DNA of 64,000 bases, from the NCBI RefSeq assembly GCF_009496535.1, contig NZ_WIDL01000020.1:19813-83812 (forward strand), read 5' to 3'. The position numbers and the translations under genes are program-made. The first letter of the stretch is position 1; the number at the start of each line of letters is the position of its first letter. Positions 39,209 to 48,184 of the stretch are shown one piece after another. The notes beneath the pieces are model-generated. The model saw only the letters and a list, made by a program, of their open reading frames with translations. It made no database searches and was not told where the DNA came from. Source of the DNA: Stenotrophomonas sp. MYb238. GTDB lineage: Bacteria; Pseudomonadota; Gammaproteobacteria; Xanthomonadales; Xanthomonadaceae.

Positions 39209-40726
39209 ATGCCCGGGACGCCAGCCTCCCCCCTGCCGAACACGGCCGTTTCCGCCGTGCCTTCCGTTGAAATGAACACCCCCGAATTGATCCCCATGCC
39301 CGGCGCCGGGCCGAAGGTTGCCGGCGGCGCGCGCGGCAAGCCCGGCGATGGCTCGCCATCGCGTGGAAAGCTGTACATCAAGACCCACGGTTGCCAGATG
39401 AACGAGTACGACTCGGCCAAGATGGCCGACGTGCTGGCCCAGGCCGAAGGCCTGGAGCTGACCGACAACCCCGAGGAAGCCGACGTGGTGCTGGTCAACA
39501 CCTGCTCCATCCGCGAGAAGGCGCAGGAGAAGGTGTTCAGCCAGCTCGGCCGCTGGAAGGAGCTCAAGGCCGGCGGCCGCGAGGTCATCATCGGCGTCGG
39601 CGGCTGCGTCGCCTCGCAGGAAGGCGAGGCCATCGTCAAGCGCGCGCCCTACGTGGACCTGGTGTTCGGCCCGCAGACCCTGCACCGCCTGCCTGAGCTG
39701 ATCCGCGCGCGCCGCGAGCAGGACCGGCCGCAGGTGGACATCAGCTTCCCCGAGATCGAGAAGTTCGACCGCCTGCCCGAGCCGCGCGCCGAAGGCCCGT
39801 CGGCGTTCGTGTCGATCATGGAGGGCTGCTCCAAGTACTGCTCGTTCTGCGTGGTGCCCTACACCCGCGGCACCGAGGTCAGCCGGCCGTTCGAGGACGT
39901 GGTGGTGGAGTGCGCGCAGCTGGCCGCGCAGGGCGTGCGCGAGATCAACCTGCTCGGCCAGAACGTCAATGCCTACCGTGGCCCGTACGGCGACGGCCCG
40001 GGTTCGAGCCTTGGCTCGGACGGGGAAACCCAGTTCGCCGACCTGGGCCTGCTGATCCGCACCATCGCCGAGATCGACGGCGTCGGCCGCATCCGCTTCA
40101 CCACCTCGCACCCGCTGGAGTTCTCCGACTCGCTGGTGGACGCCTACCGCGACGTGCCCAAGCTGGCCAACTACCTGCACCTGCCGGTGCAGGCCGGCAG
40201 CGACCGCGTGCTCAGCGCGATGAAGCGCGGCTACACCGCGCTGGAGTTCAAGGCCAAGATCCGCAAGCTGCGCGCGGTGCGCCCGGACATCTCGATCAGC
40301 TCGGACTTCATCGTCGGCTTCCCCGGCGAGACCGAGGCCGATTTCGAGAAGACCATGAAGCTGATCGAGGACGTGGGGTTCGACCAGAGCTTCTCCTTCA
40401 TCTATTCGCGCCGTCCCGGCACCCCGGCCGCCGACCTGGAGGACACCACCTCCGAGGCCGAGAAGCACGCGCGCCTGTCGCGCCTGCAGGCGCGCATCAA
40501 CGAGCATGCCGCCGTCATCTCCCGCAGCATGGTCGGCAGCGTGCAGACCGTGCTGGTCGAGGGTCCGTCGCGCAAGGACCCCAACGAACTGACCGGCAAG
40601 ACCGAGAACATGCGTTCGGTGAACTTCCCCGGCCCGAAGCGCCTGGTCGGCCAGTTCGTCGATGTGGTCATCACCGAAGCGCTGACCAACTCGCTGCGTG
40701 GGCGCGTGGTGACCGACGCGGCCTGA
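39209..40726 (+). CDS. miaB: tRNA-2-methylthio-N6-dimethylallyladenosine synthase
   Basis: This 505-residue radical-SAM enzyme adds the methylthio group to A37 of tRNAs reading UNN codons. The N-terminal UPF0004 domain starts at [19 protein letters not shown] and supplies three cysteines ([19 protein letters not shown]). The radical-SAM cluster is [10 protein letters not shown]-terminal TRAM domain ends near GRVVTD. The first about 50 residues are low-complexity and poorly conserved, so the start is uncertain; ATG at 39272 is an alternative. Confidence 0.95.
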   Translation: MPGTPASPLPNTAVSAVPSVEMNTPELIPMPGAGPKVAGGARGKPGDGSPSRGKLYIKTHGCQMNEYDSAKMADVLAQAEGLELTDNPEEADVVLVNTCSIREKAQEKVFSQLGRWKELKAGGREVIIGVGGCVASQEGEAIVKRAPYVDLVFGPQTLHRLPELIRARREQDRPQVDISFPEIEKFDRLPEPRAEGPSAFVSIMEGCSKYCSFCVVPYTRGTEVSRPFEDVVVECAQLAAQGVREINLLGQNVNAYRGPYGDGPGSSLGSDGETQFADLGLLIRTIAEIDGVGRIRFTTSHPLEFSDSLVDAYRDVPKLANYLHLPVQAGSDRVLSAMKRGYTALEFKAKIRKLRAVRPDISISSDFIVGFPGETEADFEKTMKLIEDVGFDQSFSFIYSRRPGTPAADLEDTTSEAEKHARLSRLQARINEHAAVISRSMVGSVQTVLVEGPSRKDPNELTGKTENMRSVNFPGPKRLVGQFVDVVITEALTNSLRGRVVTDAA

Positions 40727-40992
40727 ACCGGTTAGCGCCGGCCACTGCCCCGGAAGTGCCGGCCAGCGGCCGGCACGGCCGACCAACCGAAGAAGATCCC
40801 TTTCGCCGCAGGAGATGCGGCGGCTCGTCCGCATGCGCGCATGGACGTCGTCCTCAGCGGCCACGCCTCCGCACGGTGACGAAAATTTCACCACGCTACC
40901 GCAAGCCTTGCCGCATGCAGGCTGCGCACGCTTATCCACAGGTTCGCCGCGCCTGCATCCACATCCGGTGTGGAAAACCGCGCGACCCGCGC
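40727..40992. other. Spacer between convergent miaB and ABC permease, with DnaA-box-like sites
   Basis: It contains a perfect palindrome GTGCCGGCC-AGC-GGCCGGCAC near 40757-40777, a consensus DnaA box TTATCCACA at 40932-40940 and an inverted near-match TGTGGAAAA at 40969-40977. No gene is visible. Confidence 0.4.
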
Positions 40993-42081
40993 TCAGTCCA
41001 GCCGCTTGCGGAAACGCAGGATCGCGCCGGCCATCATCACCGCGCTGAAGGCCAGAAGCGCCAGCGCGTCCGGCCACAGTTCCCACAGGCTCGCGCCACG
41101 CAGCATCACCCCGCGGATCAGGCGCAGGAAATGCGTCAGCGGCAGCAGTTCGGCCATCCACTGCACCGAACGCGGCATGCCGGCGAACGGGAACATGAAA
41201 CCGGACAGCAGGATCGAGGGCAGGAACAGGAAGAACGTCATCTGCATCGCCTGGAACTGCGACTGCGCGCGGGTGGAGATCAACAGCCCCAGCGCCAGGT
41301 TGGCCACGATCAGCAGGCCGGCGGCGAGGAAGACATCCAGCAGGCTGCCGCCCATCGGCACGTGGAACAGCCAGGCGCCCAGCGCCAGCACCATGCCGGT
41401 CTGCAGCAGACCGACGGCCACGTAGGGAACGACCTTGCCGACCATCAGCTCGGCGCTGGTCAAGGGCGTGGCGATCAGCAGTTCCATGTTGCCGCGCTCG
41501 CGTTCGCGCACGATCGCCACCGCGGTGAACAGCACCATCGTCATGGTCAGGATCACCCCCACCAGCCCCGGCACGATGTTGGTCGCCGAACTGCGTTGCG
41601 GGTTGTAGAAGCCGACCACGCTGATCGGACCGGTCGCCAGCGGGCTGGCGCCCGCGCCGTCCAGCGGCATCCGCGCCAGCTGCGCCGCCGCGCTCTGCAC
41701 CGCGTTGTCGCTGCCGTCGACCAGGATCTGCAGGGCTTCGCGGCCCTCCGCGCGGCGCCGCTCGTAGTCGGGCGGGATCACGATGCCGATGCTGATCTCC
41801 CCGCGCCGCATCGCATCCACCAGTTGCTGCGGCGTTGCCGCCTCCAGCGTCGGCGAGATCACGCCGGTGGCGACGATGTCGCGCGCCAGCATGCGCGAGG
41901 CCGAGGTGCGGGCCTGGTCGGCGACGCCGGCGGACAGGTCGCGCAGGTTGGTGTTGATCGCATAGCCGAACAGCAGCAGCTGCATCACCGGGATGCCGAT
42001 GATCATCGCCAGGGTGATGCGGTCGCGCCGCATCTGCCGCAGTTCCTTGAGCATCACCCCGAGCAGGCGGCGCAGCTTCAT
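40993..42081 (-). CDS. ABC-2 type efflux permease (YbhR/YhhJ-like)
   Basis: This 362-residue inner-membrane protein has one N-terminal helix (about 20-42), a large periplasmic loop (about 45-170), and five more helices to the C-terminus, the ABC-2 exporter layout. Start MKLRRLLGVMLKELRQMRRD is typical of YbhS/YbhR. The E. coli system has two permeases; only one is present here, so it may form a homodimer. Its ATG overlaps the ATPase stop (ATGA). Confidence 0.92.
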   Translation of the reverse strand: MKLRRLLGVMLKELRQMRRDRITLAMIIGIPVMQLLLFGYAINTNLRDLSAGVADQARTSASRMLARDIVATGVISPTLEAATPQQLVDAMRRGEISIGIVIPPDYERRRAEGREALQILVDGSDNAVQSAAAQLARMPLDGAGASPLATGPISVVGFYNPQRSSATNIVPGLVGVILTMTMVLFTAVAIVRERERGNMELLIATPLTSAELMVGKVVPYVAVGLLQTGMVLALGAWLFHVPMGGSLLDVFLAAGLLIVANLALGLLISTRAQSQFQAMQMTFFLFLPSILLSGFMFPFAGMPRSVQWMAELLPLTHFLRLIRGVMLRGASLWELWPDALALLAFSAVMMAGAILRFRKRLD

Positions 42082-43025
42082 GCGCCCTCCCCGCCGGCCG
42101 CTGGCCGTTGGCGGGTCGCGGCGACGAACACGTCCTCCAGGCTGGCCGCCTGCGGATGCATCCGCGCGGCGATGCCGGCCGCCCGCAACGCATCGGCCAG
42201 CGGCGCCTCGCTGCCCTCCTCGTCCAGCAGCACGCGCAGGCTGTTGCCGATCTGCGCCACGCTGGCCACGCCCGCGCAGGCCGACAGCGCCCTTGCCGCC
42301 TGCCGCGGCTGGTCGGCATCGACCACCAGCGTGCGCCCGGCCAGGCGCGCGGTGAGTTCGGCCGGCGTGCCGTCGGCCACCAGCACGCCGCGGTCGAGGA
42401 TGGCGATGCGGTGGCAGCGCTCGGCCTCGTCCATGTAGTGCGTGGAGACCAGCAGCGTGGTGCCGGCATCGGCCAGTTCGAAGAGCTTTTCCCAGAAATC
42501 GCGGCGCGATTCCGGATCCACCGCACTGGTGGGTTCGTCCAGGAACAGCAGTTCCGGTTCATGGATCACCGCCGCGGCCAGGGCCAGGCGCTGCTTCTGG
42601 CCGCCACTCATGGTGCCGGCCAGCTGCTTCTGCCGGTCCTGGAAATGGTATCGCTCGACCAGTTCGTCGATGCGCCGTCGCGCCTGCGCTCTGGGCAGGT
42701 CGTGCACGGCGGCCAGGAACTCCAGGTTCTCGCGCACGCTCAGGTCGTCGAACAGCGAGAACTTCTGCGTCATGTAGCCGATGCGGCTGCGCAGCGCCTC
42801 GGCCTGCTCGGGAATGCGCAGGCCCAGCACCTCGATCCGGCCCGCGCTGGGCGTGAGCAGGCCGCACAGCATGCGGATGGTGGTGGACTTGCCCGAGCCG
42901 TTCGGGCCGAGAAAGCCATAGACGTGCCGGCGCGGCACGTCCAGGTCGATGCCGTCCACCGCCGTGAGCGCGCCGAACCGCTTGCTCAGGCCACGCGCGC
43001 GGATCGCGACGTCGTCGCCGTCCAT
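42078..43025 (-). CDS. ABC exporter ATP-binding protein (YbhF-like half)
   Basis: This 315-residue ATPase has Walker A GPNGSGKST, Q-loop YMTQKF, signature MSGGQKQRLALA, Walker B LLFLDEPTSAVDP and the switch histidine in STHYMDEAE. A C-terminal extension follows. E. coli YbhF carries two such domains; this copy has one. The start at 43025 (MDGDDVAIRARGL) lies after the upstream stop; an ATG at 43049 would overlap it. Confidence 0.93.
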   Translation of the reverse strand: MDGDDVAIRARGLSKRFGALTAVDGIDLDVPRRHVYGFLGPNGSGKSTTIRMLCGLLTPSAGRIEVLGLRIPEQAEALRSRIGYMTQKFSLFDDLSVRENLEFLAAVHDLPRAQARRRIDELVERYHFQDRQKQLAGTMSGGQKQRLALAAAVIHEPELLFLDEPTSAVDPESRRDFWEKLFELADAGTTLLVSTHYMDEAERCHRIAILDRGVLVADGTPAELTARLAGRTLVVDADQPRQAARALSACAGVASVAQIGNSLRVLLDEEGSEAPLADALRAAGIAARMHPQAASLEDVFVAATRQRPAAGGEGA

Positions 43026-43035
43026 GGCGGCGGGC

Positions 43036-43992
43036 TCAGCGCGCGGCATCGGCCAGCACCTGCACCGGCGCGCCCACCGGCAGCGCCGCCGCCTCCTTGC
43101 CCAGGCTGATTTCGGCCAGATAGCTCAGGCGTTCGGCGTCCTGCCCGGTCAAGGCGAAATACGGGGTGAACACCGGCTCGCTGCGGATCATCCGCACGCG
43201 GCCGTCGAACACCTGTCCCTGCGGCTGCACCTGCACCCGCAGCGCATCGCCCACCTGCAGCCGGTTGCGCAGCGCCTGCGGCAGGTAGACCCGCGCATAG
43301 GGCGCATCGCCCACCAGCAGGACCGCCAGCGGCGCGCCCGTGGCCGGCTGGTCCCCGAGTTTGTAGGGAAGGCTGTCGACGCGGCCGGCGCGCGGCGCGA
43401 CGAGCGCCAGCTTGTCCAGCGCCACCGACTGCACCGCCGCGCTGGCCTGGGCTGACGCCAATGCGGCCTCGCCCTGCGCGAGTTGCTCGCCGCGGCTGCC
43501 GTGCAGCAGCTCGTCCAGCGCCGCCGTGGCCTGCCGCACCTGCGCCTGCGCGCTCTGCGCGGCGGCACGGGCGCGATCCAATTCCGCCGCCGCCACCAGC
43601 TGGCGCCCGGCCAGCGGCTGCAGGCGCGCGTGATACGCCTGTGTCTCCCGCGCCTGTGCCTGCGCCGCCGCCAGTGCGGCCCGGGCCTGGGCGATGTCCT
43701 CCGCACGCGGCCCATGGCGCAGTTCCAGAAGCGCGGCGCCGCGCTGCGCCTCCTGCGCGCGCAGCGCATCCAGCTGCGAACGGGCCTGGGCCGGCTCGAG
43801 CTGCATCAGCGACGCCCCGGCGGCAACCTGCTGGCCTTCGCGCACGTCGATGCGCACGATGCGCTCGGATACCGGCGCCGGCACCGTCACCCGGTCCCAT
43901 TCCAGCGTGCCCAGCGCCTGCGGCGCCGGCCGCGCGCAGCCGGCCAGCGCCAACGCCAGCAGCAACGCGCCGGCAATGCCTCGGTCATTCAT
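43036..43992 (-). CDS. HlyD-type membrane-fusion lipoprotein (YbhG-like)
   Basis: This 318-residue periplasmic adaptor has a lipobox LALAGC (Cys19), so it is a lipoprotein. A split lipoyl/barrel-sandwich domain (about 40-75 and 185-215) flanks a long alanine-rich coiled-coil hairpin (80-180). It should link the ABC permease to an outer-membrane channel such as TolC. Its start overlaps the TetR stop by 8 bases. Confidence 0.9.
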   Translation of the reverse strand: MNDRGIAGALLLALALAGCARPAPQALGTLEWDRVTVPAPVSERIVRIDVREGQQVAAGASLMQLEPAQARSQLDALRAQEAQRGAALLELRHGPRAEDIAQARAALAAAQAQARETQAYHARLQPLAGRQLVAAAELDRARAAAQSAQAQVRQATAALDELLHGSRGEQLAQGEAALASAQASAAVQSVALDKLALVAPRAGRVDSLPYKLGDQPATGAPLAVLLVGDAPYARVYLPQALRNRLQVGDALRVQVQPQGQVFDGRVRMIRSEPVFTPYFALTGQDAERLSYLAEISLGKEAAALPVGAPVQVLADAAR

Positions 43993-44722
43993 GTCCCAGC
44001 TCCAGTCCGCGCGTCAGCAGCGCCAATGCGTGCCGCTGCACCGCATCGGCTCCCAGTTCCCCGGCGCCGAACAGTTGCCGCCAGATCGGCGCACTGGCCA
44101 GGGGGAACATCGTCAGCCCCACCATCGACACCACCATCAGCCGCGGATCCAGTTCCGGGTTGAGCCGCCCGGCCCGCTGCGCGGCGGCGAAACGCTCCAT
44201 CAGCAGGCGCGGCAGCAAGGGCCCGATCCGTTCGATCATCACGTCACGCAGGGCGCCGCCTTCGCAGAGGATTTCCCGCACCCACAGCGTCGGCAGCCAC
44301 GGATGGGCCGCCACCACCCGCGTGATGGCGGCGACGAAGCCGGCCACCATCGCGGCCACGTCGTCGTCCGCCCCGCCCATCCCCGCCTGCACCTGCGCCA
44401 TCACCGGCCACAGCCGTTCGGCCACCACCGCCTGCTGCAGCTGCAGCTTGTCGCCGAAGTAGTAGTGGACCAGGGCCGGCGTCACCCCGGCACGGCGGGC
44501 GATGTCGCGCAACGAGGTCGCGCCGATGCCCTGCGCCGCGAAGCAGGCCAGCGCCGCATCCAGCAGCCGCTCGCGCAGGTCGGCGGCATCGGCCGTGGGC
44601 CGCCGCCCCGGCATGCGCTTGCGTGGCGTGCGGGGAGCGGTTCCGGCATGCGGGGCGGATGCCTCCGGCGCCGTGGAGGTACCGGTGCCGCCTGTGGATC
44701 TTCTGGATGCAGGACGTTTCAT
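43985..44722 (-). CDS. TetR-family regulator of the efflux operon (CecR-like)
   Basis: This 245-residue repressor has an N-terminal basic tail (1-45), a TetR helix-turn-helix near 50-95 (LLDAALACFAAQGIGATSLR, then DIARRAGVTPALVHYYFGDK), and a ligand-binding helical domain. It is the first gene of the efflux operon, as cecR (ybiH) is for ybhGFSR in E. coli. The operator just upstream implies autorepression. Confidence 0.92.
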   Translation of the reverse strand: MKRPASRRSTGGTGTSTAPEASAPHAGTAPRTPRKRMPGRRPTADAADLRERLLDAALACFAAQGIGATSLRDIARRAGVTPALVHYYFGDKLQLQQAVVAERLWPVMAQVQAGMGGADDDVAAMVAGFVAAITRVVAAHPWLPTLWVREILCEGGALRDVMIERIGPLLPRLLMERFAAAQRAGRLNPELDPRLMVVSMVGLTMFPLASAPIWRQLFGAGELGADAVQRHALALLTRGLELGHE

Positions 44723-44728
44723 CGCTCC

Positions 44729-44752
44729 ATTTAATTCAATGGATAATTAAAT
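44729..44752. promoter_or_regulatory. AT-rich palindromic operator before the TetR gene
   Basis: ATTTAATT-CAATGGAT-AATTAAAT is a perfect inverted repeat of 8-base arms with an 8-base spacer, an AT island in GC-rich DNA, ending 6 bases before the TetR start codon. It fits a TetR-dimer operator controlling the whole efflux operon; phoH on the other strand starts 150 bases away. Confidence 0.7.
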
Positions 44753-44905
44753 TTCAATGATCGAATCGTGGAGCCCGGCCAGCGTCCGCTCCGTACCCGC
44801 CGGCGGCGCATTACACCCGGATATCCGCCCACGACGGAGGTGAAACAATGCCGCCCTGCGCGCGACGGCATTGATACCCGGCGCATCGACACCATTTCTT
44901 CCCCC

Positions 44906-45889
44906 ATGACCGCGACCATCCACCACGACTTCACCCTCGATCCGGCCGACAACGAACGGCTGGCCAACCTCGCCGGCCCCTTCGACGAAAACCTGCGCCA
45001 GATCGAACTGCGCCTGGGCGTGCAGATCGCCAACCGCGGCAACGTGTTCCGCGTCAGCGGTCCCGGCAGGGCCGCGGAAGAGGCCGAAAGGCTGCTCAGG
45101 GCGCTCTACGAGGAAGCCGCCGGCACCACGCTGGACAGCCACGCCATCCACCTGCTGCTGAGCCGCGCCAACGTCGAACAGGTGGCCGAGCGCGCCTACG
45201 AGGCGCAGGACGTGGCGATCAAGGTCAAGCGCGGCACCGTGCGCGGCCGCGGCCAGAACCAGTCGCGCTACCTGCACCAGATCGCCACCCACGACATCAA
45301 TTTCGGCATCGGCCCGGCCGGCACCGGCAAGACCTTCCTGGCCGTGGCCATGGCGGTGGAAGCGCTGAACGAATCGCGCGTGCAGCGCCTGATCCTGGTG
45401 CGCCCGGCGGTGGAGGCCGGCGAGAAGCTCGGCTTCCTGCCCGGCGACCTCACCCAGAAGGTCGACCCCTACCTGCGCCCGCTGTACGACGCGCTGTACG
45501 AAATGCTCGGCGTGGAGAAGGTCGCCAAACTGCTGGAGAAGAACGTCATCGAGATCGCGCCGCTGGCCTACATGCGCGGACGCACGCTCAACGACGCCTT
45601 CGTGATCCTGGACGAGGCGCAGAACACCACCATCGAGCAGATGAAGATGTTCCTGACCCGCCTGGGCTTCGGTTCCACCGCGGTGGTCACCGGCGACCTC
45701 ACCCAGACCGACCTGCCCAAGCACGTCAAGTCCGGCCTGCGCGACGCCATCGAGGTGCTGCGCGGCGTGGAAGGGGTGAGCTTCACCTTCTTCGAATCGC
45801 GCGACGTGGTCCGCCATCCGCTGGTGGCGCGCATCGTCAACGCCTACGACCGCCGCGACCTGCAACAGGTCAATCCCGGAGCCGAGTAA
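44906..45889 (+). CDS. ybeZ: PhoH-like ATPase (YbeZ)
   Basis: This 327-residue cytosolic ATPase of the PhoH family works with YbeY in RNA/ribosome handling. A KH-like N-terminal part precedes Walker [12 protein letters not shown] near residue 140 and Walker [10 protein letters not shown] near 233. ATG at 44906 (MTATIHHDF); an open frame upstream is not conserved sequence. It starts the ybeZ-ybeY-corC cluster that in many gammaproteobacteria directly follows miaB. Confidence 0.94.
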   Translation: MTATIHHDFTLDPADNERLANLAGPFDENLRQIELRLGVQIANRGNVFRVSGPGRAAEEAERLLRALYEEAAGTTLDSHAIHLLLSRANVEQVAERAYEAQDVAIKVKRGTVRGRGQNQSRYLHQIATHDINFGIGPAGTGKTFLAVAMAVEALNESRVQRLILVRPAVEAGEKLGFLPGDLTQKVDPYLRPLYDALYEMLGVEKVAKLLEKNVIEIAPLAYMRGRTLNDAFVILDEAQNTTIEQMKMFLTRLGFGSTAVVTGDLTQTDLPKHVKSGLRDAIEVLRGVEGVSFTFFESRDVVRHPLVARIVNAYDRRDLQQVNPGAE

Positions 45890-45899
45890 GGCGTGCCTA

Positions 45900-45930
45900 C
45901 ATGGCACCCTCCTGCGCAGAAGGTGCCATG
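45900..45930. other. Inverted repeat after phoH
   Basis: CATGGCACC and GGTGCCATG form 9-base arms around a 13-base loop, 11 bases after the ybeZ stop. There is no clear T-run. The 280-base spacer to ybeY holds nothing else recognisable. Confidence 0.4.
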
Positions 45931-46173
45931 CCCCGTTCCCCTCTGCTGCTGGTCCAGACTCGCCGGAATGGAGCGCGTTGCGGCGGTCCGCCAGATCATC
46001 CTGCTGCGGGGCCGTAACTGCCACGCATCCACCGAAGAAGCGGGCATCGCGGAGCTGCGCGTCGCGGCCAAGGTCGCGTAAATCACCTCCGCCGCAAACG
46101 AATGGAAGTCGCGGTGAGGCCGCTTGCGCGCGATACTGTGCGCCCCCGCACCGCCTGACCGCTGGAACCCGCC

Positions 46174-46659
46174 ATGACCAAGGGCCCCGTCCGTCTCGAC
46201 GTCGCCGTCAGCTACGCCCTGCCCCGCGCCGGGCTGCCGGCGGCGGTGAGTTTCCGCCGCTGGGTCGCCGCCGCGCTGGAGGGCCGCATCCGCGAGGCCG
46301 ACCTTGCCATCCGCGTGGTCGATGCCAGGGAGGGCCAGTCGCTGAACCGCCACTACCGCGGCAAGGACTACGCCACCAACGTGCTCAGCTTCCCGGCCGA
46401 GGTGCCCGAAGGCCTGCCCAAGGGCGTCAAGTTCCCGCTGCTCGGCGACCTGGTGATCTGCGCGCCGGTGGTGGCGCGCGAAGCCGAGGAACAGGGCAAG
46501 CCGCTCAACGCCCACTATGCGCACCTGACCGTGCACGGCGTGCTGCACCTGCTCGGCTGGGACCACGAGGACGACAGGGAAGCCGAGGCGATGGAGCAGC
46601 TCGAACGCGAGATCCTCGCTGAACTGGGCATCGCCGACCCCTATGCCGGCGAGCGCTGA
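46174..46659 (+). CDS. ybeY: Endoribonuclease YbeY
   Basis: This 161-residue zinc RNase acts in 16S rRNA 3'-end maturation and ribosome quality control. The zinc motif is [11 protein letters not shown] near residues 125-135 (HxxxHxxxxxH); [13 protein letters not shown] near 62-74 is the other family block. Normal length. Confidence 0.96.
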   Translation: MTKGPVRLDVAVSYALPRAGLPAAVSFRRWVAAALEGRIREADLAIRVVDAREGQSLNRHYRGKDYATNVLSFPAEVPEGLPKGVKFPLLGDLVICAPVVAREAEEQGKPLNAHYAHLTVHGVLHLLGWDHEDDREAEAMEQLEREILAELGIADPYAGER

Positions 46660-46662
46660 GCG

Positions 46663-47235
46663 ATGCCGACGAAGCGCCTGTTCCCGCTGCTGTTCGCCGC
46701 CCTGTCGCCCGCCGCCGCGTTCGCCGATCCCGCCGTCGACCTCCCGGCGCTGATCGAATGCCGCCAGGGCGTGAGCGATTTCGCCGCGCTGGCGCCCATC
46801 GCCGCCGATCCGCTGAAGGCCGTCGCGCTGGGCTGGCGGCCGCTGCCGCAGGGCAACTTGTTCATGAACGAGTACATGCTGAACACGCCGATCACGGTGT
46901 TCGGCCACAGCGCCGACCATATCGCCATGGCCGGCTCCAGCATCGTGGCGATCCTGGACCTGGCCGATCCGCGGCCGCTGGCCAAGGCGCTGGAACTGGA
47001 AACCGGCTACGACGCCGACGGCAAGCTCATGGCCGGCCGCGAACTGCTCAGCCGCGACGTGATCGATGCCAGGACCGGCGAGGCCCTGATCGAGTCGGTG
47101 ATCCTGAGCGTGTCCAACGTCAAGTCGCACCCCGGCAAGACCCTGGCCGGCTGCACCTACAGCCTGGATATTCCGGCCGAGGGCGAAGCCCCGGCCGCCG
47201 CTTCCGGCGCGGCCAGCGACACCCCGCCGGCCTGA
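46663..47235 (+). CDS. Small exported protein of unknown function
   Basis: This 190-residue protein has a signal peptide (1-21, ending AAAFA). The mature part begins DPAVDLPALIECRQG and has one pair of cysteines (about residues 33 and 164). It matches no family I know; I believe similar genes occur at this spot in other Xanthomonadaceae. It starts 3 bases after ybeY and lies before corC, so it is in the same operon. Confidence 0.75.
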   Translation: MPTKRLFPLLFAALSPAAAFADPAVDLPALIECRQGVSDFAALAPIAADPLKAVALGWRPLPQGNLFMNEYMLNTPITVFGHSADHIAMAGSSIVAILDLADPRPLAKALELETGYDADGKLMAGRELLSRDVIDARTGEALIESVILSVSNVKSHPGKTLAGCTYSLDIPAEGEAPAAASGAASDTPPA

Positions 47236-47305
47236 GCGGGCGGCCGCGGACATCCTGCTAGACTTGCCCCCACCGCCCGGTCCGCCGGGCGCCCTGAACG
47301 AAGAG

Positions 47306-48184
47306 ATGTCCGAAGACGACAGTAGCAGCGCCCCGGAGCAGGGCGAAAAGAAACGCGGCTGGCTCGAACGCCTGAGCGCGGCCTTCTCCGGCGAACCCCA
47401 TACCCGCGACGAACTGGTAGCCGTGCTGCAGACGGCCGAGCAGGACGGCCTGATCGCCGCCGACACCCTGCGCATGATGGAAGGCGCCATCGCCGTGGCC
47501 GAACTGACCGTCGGCGACGTCATGATCCCGCGCTCGCAGATGGTGTCGCTGCCGGTCGAGCAGCCGTTCCTCGAACTGATGAAGCAGGTGGTCGAATCCG
47601 GCCATTCGCGCTTCCCCGTGCACGGCGAGAACAAGGACGACGTACTCGGCATCCTGCTGGCCAAGGACCTGCTGCGCGGCGTGGTCGCCGACAACAGCCA
47701 CGCCACCATCCGCGAGTTGCTGCGCCCGGCGGTGCTGATTCCCGAGTCGAAGAAACTCAATGTGCTGCTCAAGGAGTTCCGGCTCTCGCGCAACCACATG
47801 GCGATCGTGGTGGACGAGTACGGCGGCGTGGCCGGCGTGGTCACCATCGAGGACGTGCTGGAGCAGATCGTCGGCCAGATCGACGACGAGCACGACGAGG
47901 CCGAGGATCACACCGCGCAGATCGCCATCCAGGCCGACGGCCGCTACGTGGTCGACGCGCTGACCGCGATCGAGGATTTCAACGAGCGCTTCGGCGCGAC
48001 GTTCTCCGACGACGACTACGACACCATCGGCGGGCTGGTCACCGAGGCCGTCGGCCACCTGCCCGAGATCGGCGACGAACTGGCCCTGGACCGCTTCGTG
48101 TTCCGCGTCGCGCGCGCCAACGCGCGGCGGGTGCAGGCCTTCCACGTCACCGTGCTCCCGCCCGATCCGCAGGACGACGCTTGA
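47306..48184 (+). CDS. corC: CBS-pair transporter-associated protein CorC
   Basis: This 292-residue cytosolic protein has two CBS repeats (about 65-190: VGDVMIPRSQMVSLP and IRELLRPAVLIPESKKLNVL) and a C-terminal CorC_HlyC domain (about 205-285). It is linked to Mg2+/Co2+ handling with CorA. ATG at 47306 (MSEDDSS). Its TGA overlaps the next start (TTGA). Confidence 0.95.
   Translation: MSEDDSSSAPEQGEKKRGWLERLSAAFSGEPHTRDELVAVLQTAEQDGLIAADTLRMMEGAIAVAELTVGDVMIPRSQMVSLPVEQPFLELMKQVVESGHSRFPVHGENKDDVLGILLAKDLLRGVVADNSHATIRELLRPAVLIPESKKLNVLLKEFRLSRNHMAIVVDEYGGVAGVVTIEDVLEQIVGQIDDEHDEAEDHTAQIAIQADGRYVVDALTAIEDFNERFGATFSDDDYDTIGGLVTEAVGHLPEIGDELALDRFVFRVARANARRVQAFHVTVLPPDPQDDA

Noticed and set aside
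38087-42562. A 1491-codon minus-strand open frame opposite miaB and across the ABC and transglycosylase genes
   Set aside because: It spans four real genes in other frames and has no coherent sequence of its own.
45844-47847. A 667-codon minus-strand frame opposite ybeY and corC
   Set aside because: Shadow of conserved plus-strand genes; its first part is Ser/Thr/Arg-rich and it has no domain.
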